From Mycolicibacterium rufum (GTDB taxonomy: Bacteria; Actinomycetota; Actinomycetes; Mycobacteriales; Mycobacteriaceae), in contig NZ_CP092427.2 of the NCBI RefSeq assembly GCF_022374875.2, forward strand, positions 5,332,001 through 5,396,000: a stretch of DNA of 64,000 bases, written 5' to 3'. The notes under the pieces were generated by a model. That model was not told the origin of the DNA and made no database searches. It was given only the letters and a program-made list of their open reading frames with translations. The translations under genes and the position numbers were made by a program. Below are positions 9,502 to 19,383 of the stretch, piece after piece; the first letter of the stretch is position 1, and every line of letters begins with the position of its first letter.

Positions 9502-9640
9502 GCCGCGGGGTCACCCGTGGATCTCCCTGATCACACGCGCCGGTGCCTCACGGTGAGCCCTCCGGCGTTGTGAGGGCGAGTTTTCCCCGGTGTCATCGAC
9601 GTGCAACGGGTCGGGAATGACCTGCGCTTTCACTGGGGCC

Positions 9641-11089
9641 ATGCCAACACAGACATCGGGGACAGCCCGGACGCGCGACATCGAGCAGTGGGATCCCGAG
9701 GACGTCGAGGCGTGGGAGGGCACCGGCGGCCGGACCCCGGGAAAGACCATCGCCAGACGCAATCTGATCTGGTCGGTCGTCGCCGAGCACGTCGGCTTCT
9801 CGGTGTGGTCGATCTGGTCGGTGATGGTGCTGTTCATGCCGCAGAACGTCTACGGCATCGACGCGGCGGGCAAGTTCTACCTCGTCGCGATGCCGACGCT
9901 GGTCGGCGCGTTCATGCGCATCCCCTACACGATCGCGCCCGCCCGCTTCGGCGGCCGCAACTGGACCATCGTCAGCGCGCTGCTGCTGCTGATCCCGACG
10001 CTGCTGGCGCTGTACTTCATGAAGAACCCCGCGTCGTACACCACGTATCTGGTGATCGCCGCGTTCGCCGGCGTCGGTGGCGGGAACTTCGCCTCGTCGA
10101 TGACGAACATCAATGCGTTCTACCCGCAGCGGCTCAAGGGCTGGGCGCTGGGCCTCAACGCCGGTGGCGGCAACATCGGGGTGCCCGTCATCCAGCTGAT
10201 CGGGCTGCTGGTCATCGCGACGGCGGGTAACACCCGGCCCGAGATCGTCTGTGCCGTCTACCTCGTCGCGATCAGCGTGGCCGCCCTGGGAGCCGCGATG
10301 AACATGGACAACCTGCGCAACCAGAAATCCGACCTCGGTGCTCTGGTGGAAGCGTTGCGGTACAAGCACTCCTGGGTGATGAGCTTCCTCTACATCGGCA
10401 CCTTCGGCTCGTTCATCGGTTTCTCGTTCGCGTTCGGCCAGGTGCTGCAGATCAACTACCTGGCCTCCGGTGACACCGCCGCGCAGGCGTCGCTGCACGC
10501 CGCCCAGATCGCGTTCCTCGGACCGCTGCTCGGCTCGATCGCCCGGCCGTTCGGCGGCAAGCTGGCCGACCGGATCGGCGGCGGGAAGATCACGCTGTAC
10601 ACGTTCGTGGCGATGATGTTCGCCGCGGGCATCCTCGTCGCCGCCGGCACACTGGACGACGCCCGCCCGGGCGCACCCACCGGCGGTCAGATGCTCGGTT
10701 ACGTCGCCGGCTTCATGCTGCTGTTCGTCCTGTCGGGTATCGGCAACGGGTCCACCTACAAGATGATCCCGTCGATCTTCGAGGCCAAGGCGCAGGGCCG
10801 AGACGATCTCGACCGCGGGGAGAAGGCCGCCTGGTCGCGGGCGATGTCGGGCGCGCTGATCGGATTCGCCGGCGCGGTGGGCGCGCTGGGCGGGGTGTTC
10901 ATCAACATCGTGCTGCGGGCGTCCTACGTCAGCGACGCCAAGTCGGCGACCACCGCGTTCTGGGTGTTCCTGTGCTTCTACGTGGTGTGCGCCGTCGTCA
11001 CGTGGTTCGTGTTCCTGCGGCTGCGGGAGCAGCGGGCGCACAGCGGGGAACACATCGGGCGCGCCGCCGCGCCGGTGCCCGCCGGATAG
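9641..11089 (+). CDS. narK: NarK-type nitrate/nitrite transporter (MFS)
   Basis: 482 residues with about 12 hydrophobic segments, MFS nitrate/nitrite porter. Family signatures are GVGGGNFASSMTNINAFYP (first NarK signature, about residues 145-165) and GIGNGSTYKMIPSIF with the later GFAGAVGALGGVF. ATG 9641 (MPTQTSGTARTRDIEQW) is preceded by GGGG; an earlier in-frame codon at 9590 would add a non-family N-terminus. It ends three bases before the nitrate reductase start, so import and reduction of nitrate are one operon. Divergent from the nirBD operon. Confidence 0.92.
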   Translation: MPTQTSGTARTRDIEQWDPEDVEAWEGTGGRTPGKTIARRNLIWSVVAEHVGFSVWSIWSVMVLFMPQNVYGIDAAGKFYLVAMPTLVGAFMRIPYTIAPARFGGRNWTIVSALLLLIPTLLALYFMKNPASYTTYLVIAAFAGVGGGNFASSMTNINAFYPQRLKGWALGLNAGGGNIGVPVIQLIGLLVIATAGNTRPEIVCAVYLVAISVAALGAAMNMDNLRNQKSDLGALVEALRYKHSWVMSFLYIGTFGSFIGFSFAFGQVLQINYLASGDTAAQASLHAAQIAFLGPLLGSIARPFGGKLADRIGGGKITLYTFVAMMFAAGILVAAGTLDDARPGAPTGGQMLGYVAGFMLLFVLSGIGNGSTYKMIPSIFEAKAQGRDDLDRGEKAAWSRAMSGALIGFAGAVGALGGVFINIVLRASYVSDAKSATTAFWVFLCFYVVCAVVTWFVFLRLREQRAHSGEHIGRAAAPVPAG

Positions 11090-11091
11090 TC

Positions 11092-14000
11092 ATGATCCGG
11101 ACCGCCTGCTCGTATTGCGGGGTCGGCTGCGGGATCTCGGTGGAGACCCGCACCGACCCCGCGACGGGTGCGCCGGTGATCGCGCGGGTCACCGGGGACA
11201 GACTGCACCCCACCAACGCGGGACGGCTGTGCACCAAGGGTGCGACACACGCGGAGATGATGGCCGCCACCGACGGCCGGTTGACGACGGCGCTGCTGCG
11301 GCCGTCACGCGACGCCGACCCGGTGGCCGCCGACGTCGACGACGCGCTCGCCGAGGCGGGCCGTCGGCTGCGCGCCATCATCGACGAATACGGCCCCGAT
11401 GCGGTGGCGCTGTACGTGTCCGGACAGATGTCGATCGAATCGCAATACCTTGCAACGAAACTCGCCAAGGGATTCCTGCGCACCCTGCACCTGGAGTCCA
11501 ACTCGCGGCTGTGCATGGCCAGCGCGGGCACCGGATACAAGCAGTCCCTCGGCGCCGACGGTCCGCCGGGGTCCTACACCGATATCGACCACACCGACCT
11601 GTTCTTCGTCATCGGCTCCAACATGGCCGACTGTCACCCCATCCTCTTCCTGCGGATGGCCGATCGGCTGAAGGCCGGGGCCCGGCTGATCGTCGTCGAC
11701 CCACGCCGCACCACCACCGCCGAGAAGGCCGACCTGTTCCTGCAGATCCGGCCCGGGACCGATCTGGCGCTGCTCAACGGCATCCTGCATCTGCTGGTCG
11801 AGAGCGGTGCCATCGACGAGGACTTCATCGCCGAACACACCGAGGGCTGGGAGGCGATGCCGTCCTTCCTCGCGGACTATCCGGCGGAGCGCGTTGCGGC
11901 CCTCACTGGCCTGACCGAGGCCGACATCCGGACCGCCGCCGCGATGATCGCCGACGCGGGGGAGTGGATGACGCTGTGGACGATGGGGCTCAATCAGAGC
12001 ACCCACGGCACGTGGAGCACCAACGCGATCTGCAACCTGCATCTGGCCACCGGGGCGATCTGCCGCCAGGGCAGCGGGCCGATGTCGCTGACCGGGCAGC
12101 CCAATGCGATGGGCGGACGCGAGATGGGCTACATGGGACCGGGCCTTCCCGGCCAGCGGATGGTGTTCTCCACCGAGGACCGCGCGTTCGTCGAAGCGCA
12201 GTGGCAGGTCGATCCCGGCACCATCCGCAGCGACGCCGGCCCCGGCACCGTCGAGATGTTCCGTCGAGTCGCGGCGGGGGACATCAAGGCGGTGTGGGTC
12301 ATCTGCACCAATCCTGTTGTCAGCGTCGCGAATCGGGATACGGTGGTGACGGGTCTGCGCGCCGCGGAGCTGGTGATCGTCCAGGACGCCTACTCCGACA
12401 CCGCCACCACCCGCTTCGCCGACATCGTGCTGCCCGCCACGCTGTGGGCCGAGACCGACGCGGTGATGGTCAATTCCGACCGCACCCTCACGCTGCTCGC
12501 GCAGTCGGTTCCGCCGGCCGGCGACGCGCGCCCGGACTGGGAGCTGATCTGCGGCGTGGCCGACCATCTCGGGTACGGAGAGCACTTCGCCTACAAGTCG
12601 AGTGAGGAGATCTTCGAGGAGATCCGCCGGTTCGCCAATCCGCGTACCGGATACGACCTGCGCGGGGTCAGCTATGAACGGTTGCGCGCCGCGCCGGTGC
12701 AGTGGCCCTGTCCGCCGCAGGACAGCCCAAGTGGCTCGCCCGACCGCAATCCGATCCGCTACCTCAATGACGGCGTCTCGCAATCTGCCTTCACCGACTC
12801 CGAGGGCCACCGGCCGCGGTTGGCGTTCCCCACCCCGTCCCGCCGCGCGATGTTCCTGCCCCGCCCGCACCTCGAGGCCGCCGAACTTCCGGACGACGAT
12901 CACCCGTTCGTCCTCAACACCGGCCGGCTGCAACACCAGTGGCACACGATGACCAAGACCGGGAGGGTGGACAAGCTCAACAAGCTCAATCCCGGCCCGT
13001 TCGTCGAGATCAACCCCGGTGACGCCGCCGCGCTCGGCATCGTCGACGGCCGCGATGTCGAACTGGTGTCGCGGCGCGGCCGGGCGGTGCTCCCCGCGGT
13101 GGTGACTGATCGGGTGCTGCCGGGCAACACCTGGGCGCCGTTCCACTGGAACGATCAGCACGGCGAGCACCTGAGCGTCAACGCGCTCACCAACGACGCC
13201 GTCGACCCCGACTCCCTGCAACCCGAGTTCAAGGTGTGCGCGGTGGCGCTGCGGCCGCTGCCGGTGTCCGCGCCGGACGTCACCGAGCACGAGAACCTCT
13301 ACCTGCAAGGCTTTTTCGCCGGCGTCGAGCAGGGACGCCCCGGCGTGCCGGTGCTGCCCGCGGATGCGCCGGTGAGTGCACGGACCCGGTCGTATGTCGA
13401 GGGTGTGCTGGCCGGTCGGTATTCGCGCGCCCCCGAGGAGCCCGAGGCCGTCGGCCCGCTGGTGCTGTGGGCGTCCCAGACCGGCACCGCCGAGGAGTTC
13501 GCCGCCACGCTGGGCCGGCGGCTTTCAGGGCGCCTGTCGGCGATGGACGACGTCGATCCGGCCGAGCTGGCCACGGCGGGCGACGTCGTGATCGTCACGA
13601 GCACCTTCGGTGACGGCGGCCCGCCCGACAATGGGGCCGCGTTCTGGGACCGGCTGGTCTCCCCGGAGGCGCCCGCGCTCGACGGTGTGCGCTTCACGGT
13701 GCTGGGTCTCGGGGACCGGTCGTACGACAACTTCTGCGGGTACGCCAAATCGCTGGACACCCGGCTCGCCGCTCTCGGAGCGACCCGGGTGCTCGACCGG
13801 GCCGATTGTGAGGCCTACGACGGCGAACCGATGACGCGCTGGGCGGACTCGGTGGCGGAGGTGATGGCCGTTGCGCCCGCCGATACGGTGACGGCCGCCC
13901 CGGCGCCGGCGATTTTCACGCGGGCACAACCGCTCTCGGCCCCGTTGTGCCGCAACGTCCGGCTCACCCCGGCCGATGCCGCGAAGGAGGTGCGACAGTT

Positions 14001-15024
14001 CGGCTTCGATCTCAGCGCTCACGACGTGAGCTACGCCGCCGGCGACTCACTCGGGGTGTTCGTCGCCAATTCGGCGTCCGTCGTCGAAACATGGCTCAAC
14101 GCAACGGGGTTCATCGGTAGCGAGGATGTGGTCGTCGACGGGGATCGGATGTCGCTGCGGGAGGCGCTGACCGGGCACTACGACATCGGCAAGGTGACCG
14201 CGAACCTGGTGGCCTTCGTGGCCGAGCATTGCCCGGATGCGGCGGTCGGGCGCATGCGCCGGGACCGTGCCGCGCTGGACCGGTGGCTGGTGAACCGCAA
14301 CGGACTCGATCTGGTCGCCGAGTTTCGCGTGCGCGCGGAGCCGGAGGCATGGCAGGAGGTGCTGGTCCGGTTGACCCCGCGGCAGTACTCGATCTCGTCG
14401 AGCCCGCTGGTCAGCCCGCACGAGGTGCAGTTGACGGTATCGGTGGTGCGGTATCGCGGGCCGGACGGGAGCCCGCGCGGCGGGGTCGGCTCCACCTATC
14501 TGGCCGATCTGGCCGACGGCACCCCGGTGCCCGTGTTCCTGCAGCGCTCGCCGCACTTCCGGCCGCCGCAGGACGCGCGGACGCCGATGATCATGGTGGG
14601 GCCGGGAACCGGCATCGCGCCGTTCCGGGCTTTCCTGCAGGAGCGCCGGGCGCTGGGCCACACCGGCCCCAACTGGCTGTTCTTCGGCGACCGGCACCGC
14701 GCGCAGAACTTCTACTACCGCGACGATCTGCTCGACATGGTCGACGACGGCTTCCTCAACCGGCTGGATCTGGCGTTCTCCCGGGACCAGGAGCAGCGGG
14801 TGTACGTGCAGCACAAGATGCTCGACTACGGCGCCGACGTCTGGCGCTGGCTGGAGGACGGCGCACACCTCTACGTGTGCGGGGACGCCACCCGGATGGC
14901 CCGCGATGTCGACGACGCGCTGACCGCCATCATCCGGACCCACGGCGGGATGACCGAGGAGGCGGCACGGTCCTACAAGCGGGAGCTGGTGGGGGACAAG
15001 CGCTACGTGCGCGACGTGTACTGA
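11092..15024 (+). CDS. Bifunctional assimilatory nitrate reductase / CysJ-like flavoprotein fusion
   Basis: 1310 residues. N-terminal two thirds is a molybdopterin oxidoreductase: [4Fe-4S] ligands in CSYCGVGC and LCTKG, then bis-MGD domains and an MGD-binding barrel (about 600-720, around HQWHTMTKTGRVDKLN). Then a flavodoxin domain (WASQTGTAEEFAA, about 790-930) and an FAD/NADPH reductase module (RQYSISSSPL about 1095; GPGTGIAPFRAFLQ about 1167; YVCGDATRMARDV about 1260) ending in RYVRDVY as in CysJ/P450 reductases. This would let NADPH reduce nitrate without a separate electron donor. Such fusions are annotated in mycobacteria. Directly downstream of narK. Confidence 0.93.
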   Translation: MIRTACSYCGVGCGISVETRTDPATGAPVIARVTGDRLHPTNAGRLCTKGATHAEMMAATDGRLTTALLRPSRDADPVAADVDDALAEAGRRLRAIIDEYGPDAVALYVSGQMSIESQYLATKLAKGFLRTLHLESNSRLCMASAGTGYKQSLGADGPPGSYTDIDHTDLFFVIGSNMADCHPILFLRMADRLKAGARLIVVDPRRTTTAEKADLFLQIRPGTDLALLNGILHLLVESGAIDEDFIAEHTEGWEAMPSFLADYPAERVAALTGLTEADIRTAAAMIADAGEWMTLWTMGLNQSTHGTWSTNAICNLHLATGAICRQGSGPMSLTGQPNAMGGREMGYMGPGLPGQRMVFSTEDRAFVEAQWQVDPGTIRSDAGPGTVEMFRRVAAGDIKAVWVICTNPVVSVANRDTVVTGLRAAELVIVQDAYSDTATTRFADIVLPATLWAETDAVMVNSDRTLTLLAQSVPPAGDARPDWELICGVADHLGYGEHFAYKSSEEIFEEIRRFANPRTGYDLRGVSYERLRAAPVQWPCPPQDSPSGSPDRNPIRYLNDGVSQSAFTDSEGHRPRLAFPTPSRRAMFLPRPHLEAAELPDDDHPFVLNTGRLQHQWHTMTKTGRVDKLNKLNPGPFVEINPGDAAALGIVDGRDVELVSRRGRAVLPAVVTDRVLPGNTWAPFHWNDQHGEHLSVNALTNDAVDPDSLQPEFKVCAVALRPLPVSAPDVTEHENLYLQGFFAGVEQGRPGVPVLPADAPVSARTRSYVEGVLAGRYSRAPEEPEAVGPLVLWASQTGTAEEFAATLGRRLSGRLSAMDDVDPAELATAGDVVIVTSTFGDGGPPDNGAAFWDRLVSPEAPALDGVRFTVLGLGDRSYDNFCGYAKSLDTRLAALGATRVLDRADCEAYDGEPMTRWADSVAEVMAVAPADTVTAAPAPAIFTRAQPLSAPLCRNVRLTPADAAKEVRQFGFDLSAHDVSYAAGDSLGVFVANSASVVETWLNATGFIGSEDVVVDGDRMSLREALTGHYDIGKVTANLVAFVAEHCPDAAVGRMRRDRAALDRWLVNRNGLDLVAEFRVRAEPEAWQEVLVRLTPRQYSISSSPLVSPHEVQLTVSVVRYRGPDGSPRGGVGSTYLADLADGTPVPVFLQRSPHFRPPQDARTPMIMVGPGTGIAPFRAFLQERRALGHTGPNWLFFGDRHRAQNFYYRDDLLDMVDDGFLNRLDLAFSRDQEQRVYVQHKMLDYGADVWRWLEDGAHLYVCGDATRMARDVDDALTAIIRTHGGMTEEAARSYKRELVGDKRYVRDVY

Positions 15025-15306
15025 TGTGTCGGCAGCCGCACGCATGTTCGACGTATGCCCAAGGGGGATCTTCGGGCCGCGGTTGGTCGCTGTCGACGAG
15101 CTGATCGCCTGCGATGCCGCCGATGGCGACGTCTGCGAGTTGGCCGAGGTGCTCGGCACAGCCGGGCGAGGACTGACAGCCCGACAGGATCGACAGACAG
15201 AATCCCCACAACGGAAAGCGTAATCGGCTCGACGAGGAGACTTGGGCACCAAGTTTCGGCGGTCGCGAACCATTGCTTCCGGCGGCTCCACGCCACCGAG
15301 AAGAAA
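15025..15306. other. Non-coding stretch before the island boundary
   Basis: Between the nitrate reductase stop and the left att repeat no protein with coding character was found. A 65-residue frame (15026-15223) on the plus strand overlaps frames on the other strand and shows no family resemblance or good ribosome binding site. No terminator with a clear stem was seen. Confidence 0.5.
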
Positions 15307-15325
15307 GTGTCCGAGGGGGGACTTG
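15307..15325 (+). repeat. Left att repeat (tRNA-Leu 3'-end fragment)
   Basis: 19 bases identical to 63682-63700, covering the end of the T-loop, the T-stem 3' strand, the acceptor stem 3' strand and one base beyond the discriminator of tRNA-Leu(GAG). Flanking bases on both sides differ, and no tRNA body is present here, so this is a stranded tRNA end, i.e. the distal attachment site. Confidence 0.8.
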
Positions 15326-15402
15326 TCCGTCTACGACACGGGTCGTGGTCTGGAGATTGGGGCGCTGACCGCTTCGGTCAAGCACCGGTCCACGTTTTTC
15401 GC

Positions 15403-15981
15403 TCAATCGCGACGCTGAGGAGCTCGCCCATCGGGCGGCCAGCCGTCGGTACCGGACTCAAGCGGAATATTCAGAGATCGAAGCAGGATCGAAAAGAGCC
15501 GCCAATTGGCGATTGCTCCGACAAGTTCGACCAAAACCGCGTGATCGCTATTGAATGCCTTCTGGCACAGAGCCCAGTTTTCCTCGGAGATGACCCCGTC
15601 GCGTACCACATCGTCGGTCGCTGCGAGGACCGCACGTTCGACTGGCCCGAGGCTTTCGGAATTCTGCCAGTCGCGCACCGCGAGGAGATCAGGCTCAGGC
15701 ACGCCGAGCAGTGTGGCGATTCGCCAATGTTGAGTCCATTCGTATTCGGAGCCGGTGATCCAGCCGATGCGCATGATGACCAGCTCGCGTAGCCGCGCGT
15801 CAAGGGAACCGCGGAAGAGTAACGCGTCCAGCAGCCCATACAGCGCAACTGCCACACGCGGCTGATGAAGTGCCACGCGGAATACCGACAGTTCTGCCAA
15901 CTCTTCGGGCAACCCGCATTCGGCAGCTCGCAGCTGGGCCTGCTCGCGGTCGAGCATCGGTACGCGTTCCGCCATGGTCAC
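15403..15981 (-). CDS. Carboxymuconolactone decarboxylase-like (AhpD-fold) protein
   Basis: 192 residues; helical AhpD/CMD fold with the typical LDARLRELVIMRIGWIT helix followed by GSEYEWTQHWRIA. True AhpD peroxidase-type members carry CxxC at that place; here it is E-Y-E-W with a downstream His, so the redox activity is not expected. Closest in type to the CMD-like proteins common in mycobacterial lipid/aromatic gene clusters. GTG 15981 is preceded by GAGAGG; ATG 15975 is the alternative. First gene inside the island; 33 bases downstream of the ADH gene on the same strand, probably its operon partner. Confidence 0.85.
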   Translation of the reverse strand: MTMAERVPMLDREQAQLRAAECGLPEELAELSVFRVALHQPRVAVALYGLLDALLFRGSLDARLRELVIMRIGWITGSEYEWTQHWRIATLLGVPEPDLLAVRDWQNSESLGPVERAVLAATDDVVRDGVISEENWALCQKAFNSDHAVLVELVGAIANWRLFSILLRSLNIPLESGTDGWPPDGRAPQRRD

Positions 15982-16014
15982 GGGTGGTCCTCTCTCTTGA
16001 ACCTCTGCATGCCG

Positions 16015-17115
16015 TTAGGGCGTGGGCAAGAAGACGTTGTGCAGCGCCGCACTGGTTCGAGCATCTTCGTCTGCAAGCGAAGTGAGCAGCCGCGCGAGCC
16101 CAGCGAATCCGGTTGATTCTCTGGTGATGCGGTCGAACGGCCAGCGGCCTTCAGCGAGGACCTCGAGGGCTGCCCGGTAGGCGGGATACTCCACGCCGAG
16201 TGCGCCTACGACGTGTAATTCTTTATATACCAACAAGTCTGGTTCAAACCGGGGCGCGCCGCCTCCTCCGCGGGTGCCGGCCACCACAACTGTGCCGCCC
16301 GGTCTGGCAAGGTCGACGGCATCGGCGAACGCGGAGGGTGCTTTGGCGGTGACGTCGACGACCACGTCGGCAAGCCGTCCGCCTGTTTCACGCTGGAGTG
16401 CGGTCACTGCATCGTCCTGCGATACATCGATGAGCAGGTCGACACCGAACGATCTGGCTATGGCCAGTCGTTGATCGTCGCGTGGGCCGACGCCGGTCAT
16501 CGCGACGAACGCGGCTCCCGCCTCTTTGGCCGCCACCGCCGCGCAGATCCCGCGGATGCCGGGTCCCAGGATCGCTACGACGTTTCCCGCTTTGGTGTCG
16601 GGAAGAGTCGCCCCCCATTGGATACCGGCCCCGAGAGGGTTGAACAACGTGGCGAGAATGGGGTCCATGTCTTCGGCAATCGGGAGGAGCATCGCGTCCC
16701 ACGGAAGCTCCACATGGGTGGCGTATCCGCCCCATAGCCCCGCGCCGATCTCCACGTCGACGAACCCGAACATGGTGGCGATGCCGTTCACCGCGCACCG
16801 CCGGTATTCGCCGCGGCGGCACTCGGGGCAGTCTCGGCAGGACCGGAACACCTCAACGGCCACGCGCTGGCCGGCTTGTACACCCCAGCGTTGGCTGGCC
16901 GCAGCGCCGACGTGTTCGACGATGCCGACGATTTCGTGCCCTGGAACGAATGAGAAGCCGGCAGGCAGGTGTCCGGTGAATTGTTCGTGATCTGTTCCGC
17001 ACAGACCGCATGCTTCAACTCGCAGGATCGCACCCCGGTTGCCGACGTCGGGGATGGTCATCCGGCGTCGCTGCAGATCCCGTGGTCCGGTCAGCACCAT
17101 CGCCTCGGCGATCAT
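16015..17115 (-). CDS. Zinc-dependent alcohol dehydrogenase (MDR family)
   Basis: 366 residues. Catalytic zinc residues are in CGLCGTDHEQF and PGHEIVG; four structural-zinc cysteines in CRDCPECRRGEYRRC; Rossmann region around VAILGPGIRGICAAVAAK (about residue 175). It would oxidise an alcohol or reduce an aldehyde with NAD(P). The ATG at 17115 overlaps the stop of the upstream thiolase-like gene (ATGA), which decides the start over an in-frame codon at 17157. Substrate unknown; the neighbourhood suggests an acyl or hydroxylated lipid intermediate. Confidence 0.87.
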   Translation of the reverse strand: MIAEAMVLTGPRDLQRRRMTIPDVGNRGAILRVEACGLCGTDHEQFTGHLPAGFSFVPGHEIVGIVEHVGAAASQRWGVQAGQRVAVEVFRSCRDCPECRRGEYRRCAVNGIATMFGFVDVEIGAGLWGGYATHVELPWDAMLLPIAEDMDPILATLFNPLGAGIQWGATLPDTKAGNVVAILGPGIRGICAAVAAKEAGAAFVAMTGVGPRDDQRLAIARSFGVDLLIDVSQDDAVTALQRETGGRLADVVVDVTAKAPSAFADAVDLARPGGTVVVAGTRGGGGAPRFEPDLLVYKELHVVGALGVEYPAYRAALEVLAEGRWPFDRITRESTGFAGLARLLTSLADEDARTSAALHNVFLPTP

Positions 17116-18611
17116 GGAAGCTCGAATCCGGTGAACGACCCGGTGTTTCGGAGGCACACCGTTTTACCGACGTACATTTCCCCGCCCATCGCCTCGGCGA
17201 TCTGCGGATCGTCGCTGCGTGCGACGACTCTTCGCCCGTCGGACAGGTGCGCGATGATCGGAGTCCATCGAGGTCGCCCGTCTCGGTCGTAGACGACGGT
17301 GTATCCGTCCACTGTCGCGCAACCGGTCGCCTCGTCGACGCCTGCGACACCCAACCTCGATGAATCGATCTGAGCTTGCTCGACCGCCGTGTCGAGCAGG
17401 CGCCACCCGGTTGGTGGCGGGGTGGCCGACCACAGACCGACCGAATGCTTCGTCGAATACCACCCGAGGCCGGTGACGAGTCCGGCATCGGTGGGGTCGC
17501 GTCTACACCGTCGGACCATCTCAACGATCGAGTGGCTGACGTAATTGTTTCCGGGACCGCCGTGATACGGCAGGCCTCCGGTTACTGTGAGGCCTCTGTC
17601 GTCGAGGGGGTCCACGTCGAGAGCCTCGGCGGCCATCTGAATTGCCGACGGGAAGCAGGAGTAGAGGTCGAACCACCGGATGTCGTCGATGGTCAACCGG
17701 CCCGCATTGAGAGCCTTCCGTGCTGCTACCTCGATACCCGATGAGCGGCTGAGGTCCGGCCGTTCCACGGGGAAGTACACGTCGTTGCAGGTCGCTGCTG
17801 ACCAGGGAAAGACCCAGCGATCGCGCGCGACGCCCAATTCGTCGGCCACCTCGGCCGCCATGAGAATGAAGGCGGCAGCCATGTCGACGGACATGATGCT
17901 GTTGAGCAACTTGGGATAGGGCAAGCAGACCATGCGGTTTTCCGCGGTGACTTCGCTGAGTTCGGTGGCACTTCGTGCGCGTGGGAACCAGGCCTGTTCC
18001 GGATGGCGTGCCGCCTCGGCTGTGAACGGTGCCATCAGCGTGCCCAGCCACTCCCGTTGAGCATCGAAGTCGCGGCCGTGCCGCGCGGCGATTGCGGACT
18101 CGAAGATGGGATACACCTCGTGCGGCCAACTCAGACCCACCGACAATTCGGCTTGACTCAGCCCGGGGCGGGCGTCGCCCAGGGATTCGTCGCCGGAGCG
18201 GGGTGGGGGCGGCGAGTCGAGAAGTGCCCTGCCCCGAAGCTTGCGTGCGGAATGCCCGCTCTCCGCCCCGACGACCAGGACGACATCGGCACGCCCTTCG
18301 CCTATTTCGCCACCCAACACTTCGACGAGATACTGCGGGGTGTTTCCGCCGACGGGACAGCTGATGCGGCGGGCGGGACTAATGCGCATCGCTTCGGCGA
18401 TCCTGCTGGCGGGATTGTCGCGCGGGATGACCAGGATGCCGGGAGTCGCGACGGTGTCGATGCGCCGCTCGACCGCGCGACCTGCGTCTCTGACCGCGCG
18501 GCGTGCGGCCTGCACCGCCAAGTCGATCGGGTCCACGAAGTCGTCCCCGCGGTGGGTCACTTCGCCCACGCCGACGACAACCGGGGTACGCGCTTCTACC
18601 GGCATCGGCAC
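17112..18611 (-). CDS. Thiolase-like protein with additional C-terminal domain
   Basis: 499 residues. The N-terminal thiolase fold is recognisable (VVVGVGEVTHRG start; ISCPVGGNTPQYLVEVLGGE with Cys at the nucleophile position; LYSCFPSAIQMAAEALD and GGLPYHGGPGNNYVSHSI in the C-terminal half). The last about 100 residues, from DEATGCATVDGYTVVYDRDG, resemble the extra beta-rich domain found in mycobacterial type-1 thiolase-like proteins. Likely acts on acyl-CoA thioesters by thiolysis or retro-Claisen/aldol cleavage; exact reaction not deducible. First gene of a three-gene minus-strand operon with ADH and the CMD-like gene. Confidence 0.85.
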   Translation of the reverse strand: MPMPVEARTPVVVGVGEVTHRGDDFVDPIDLAVQAARRAVRDAGRAVERRIDTVATPGILVIPRDNPASRIAEAMRISPARRISCPVGGNTPQYLVEVLGGEIGEGRADVVLVVGAESGHSARKLRGRALLDSPPPPRSGDESLGDARPGLSQAELSVGLSWPHEVYPIFESAIAARHGRDFDAQREWLGTLMAPFTAEAARHPEQAWFPRARSATELSEVTAENRMVCLPYPKLLNSIMSVDMAAAFILMAAEVADELGVARDRWVFPWSAATCNDVYFPVERPDLSRSSGIEVAARKALNAGRLTIDDIRWFDLYSCFPSAIQMAAEALDVDPLDDRGLTVTGGLPYHGGPGNNYVSHSIVEMVRRCRRDPTDAGLVTGLGWYSTKHSVGLWSATPPPTGWRLLDTAVEQAQIDSSRLGVAGVDEATGCATVDGYTVVYDRDGRPRWTPIIAHLSDGRRVVARSDDPQIAEAMGGEMYVGKTVCLRNTGSFTGFELP

Positions 18612-18707
18612 CCGCTCAGGGCCACGGGGCTGACTTGAGACATAACTGCGATGGTGTCATGTGCGTGGGCAAGTCACAATGGTGTGCGCTCGCGGCATAC
18701 TGGCTGT

Positions 18708-19337
18708 GTGGCGACGAGGTTGTTGAGATGGGGCGCCGCCGCGCCGACAGATCGTGGGTCCGCTCGCGACCGGTTGCTCGATGCTGCCGAGCGGTGCCTC
18801 GAGAGTTGCGGTGTGGTGGGCACGACCATGGAGGACATCGGCAGAACAGCGGGTGTGTCCAGGGCAACGGTGTACCGCTACTTCCCCAGTCGGGAGGCGG
18901 TGATGTCGGGTGTCATCATTCGCGCCGCCGAGCGCTATCTCGACCGCATCAGCCCGCGGATCGCGGCGCACGCCGACCTGGGCTCCGCGCTCGTCGATTT
19001 CGTGGAATACACGGTTGAGGCCGCGCGCCGCGAAGAGATCATCGGATTGTTGTTCGGCAGCGACGAGGAACTCGCCGGCGTGGGTCTCGCGGCGGGGACC
19101 TCGACGTCCCTCTTCGAAATCGTCACCGAATTTCTGCGTCCCATCTTCACCCGACACTGGAGTTGCGTGGAACCGGGCGTCTCCGTCGACGACGCCGCCG
19201 AGTGGGTTGTCCGCACGATACTGAGCCTGCTGACTGTTCGAGGGCCGCGGGAGCGCAGTCGTGACGGACTCCGGGCGTTTCTGTCGAGGTTCCTCCTTCC
19301 CGCGATCCTGGCGGGTGACCACGCTCGACCGATGTGA
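18708..19337 (+). CDS. TetR-family transcriptional regulator
   Basis: 209 residues from GTG 18708. Helix-turn-helix at about residues 34-60 (TTMEDIGRTAGVSRATVYRYF), typical TetR spacing, followed by a divergent ligand-binding region. Divergent from the thiolase-like/ADH/CMD operon with about 96 bases between, so it probably regulates that operon. The start could also be upstream; the N-terminus before GSARDRLLDAAERC is not conserved in the family. Confidence 0.85.
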   Translation: MATRLLRWGAAAPTDRGSARDRLLDAAERCLESCGVVGTTMEDIGRTAGVSRATVYRYFPSREAVMSGVIIRAAERYLDRISPRIAAHADLGSALVDFVEYTVEAARREEIIGLLFGSDEELAGVGLAAGTSTSLFEIVTEFLRPIFTRHWSCVEPGVSVDDAAEWVVRTILSLLTVRGPRERSRDGLRAFLSRFLLPAILAGDHARPM

Positions 19338-19383
19338 CATCTATGGCGTAATGTCTCGACGGCAGGATGAGGTAGGAGGGCCT

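Noticed and set aside
6637..9573. Very long plus-strand open frame opposite nirB
   Set aside because: A shadow of the high-GC nirB gene; the minus-strand frame has all cofactor motifs.
15026..15223. 65-residue frame just after the nitrate reductase
   Set aside because: No family resemblance, weak start, and competing frames on both strands; located in the island-edge gap.
15403..15981. Alkyl hydroperoxidase AhpD activity for the CMD-like protein
   Set aside because: The CxxC pair needed for peroxidase chemistry is absent at the expected place.
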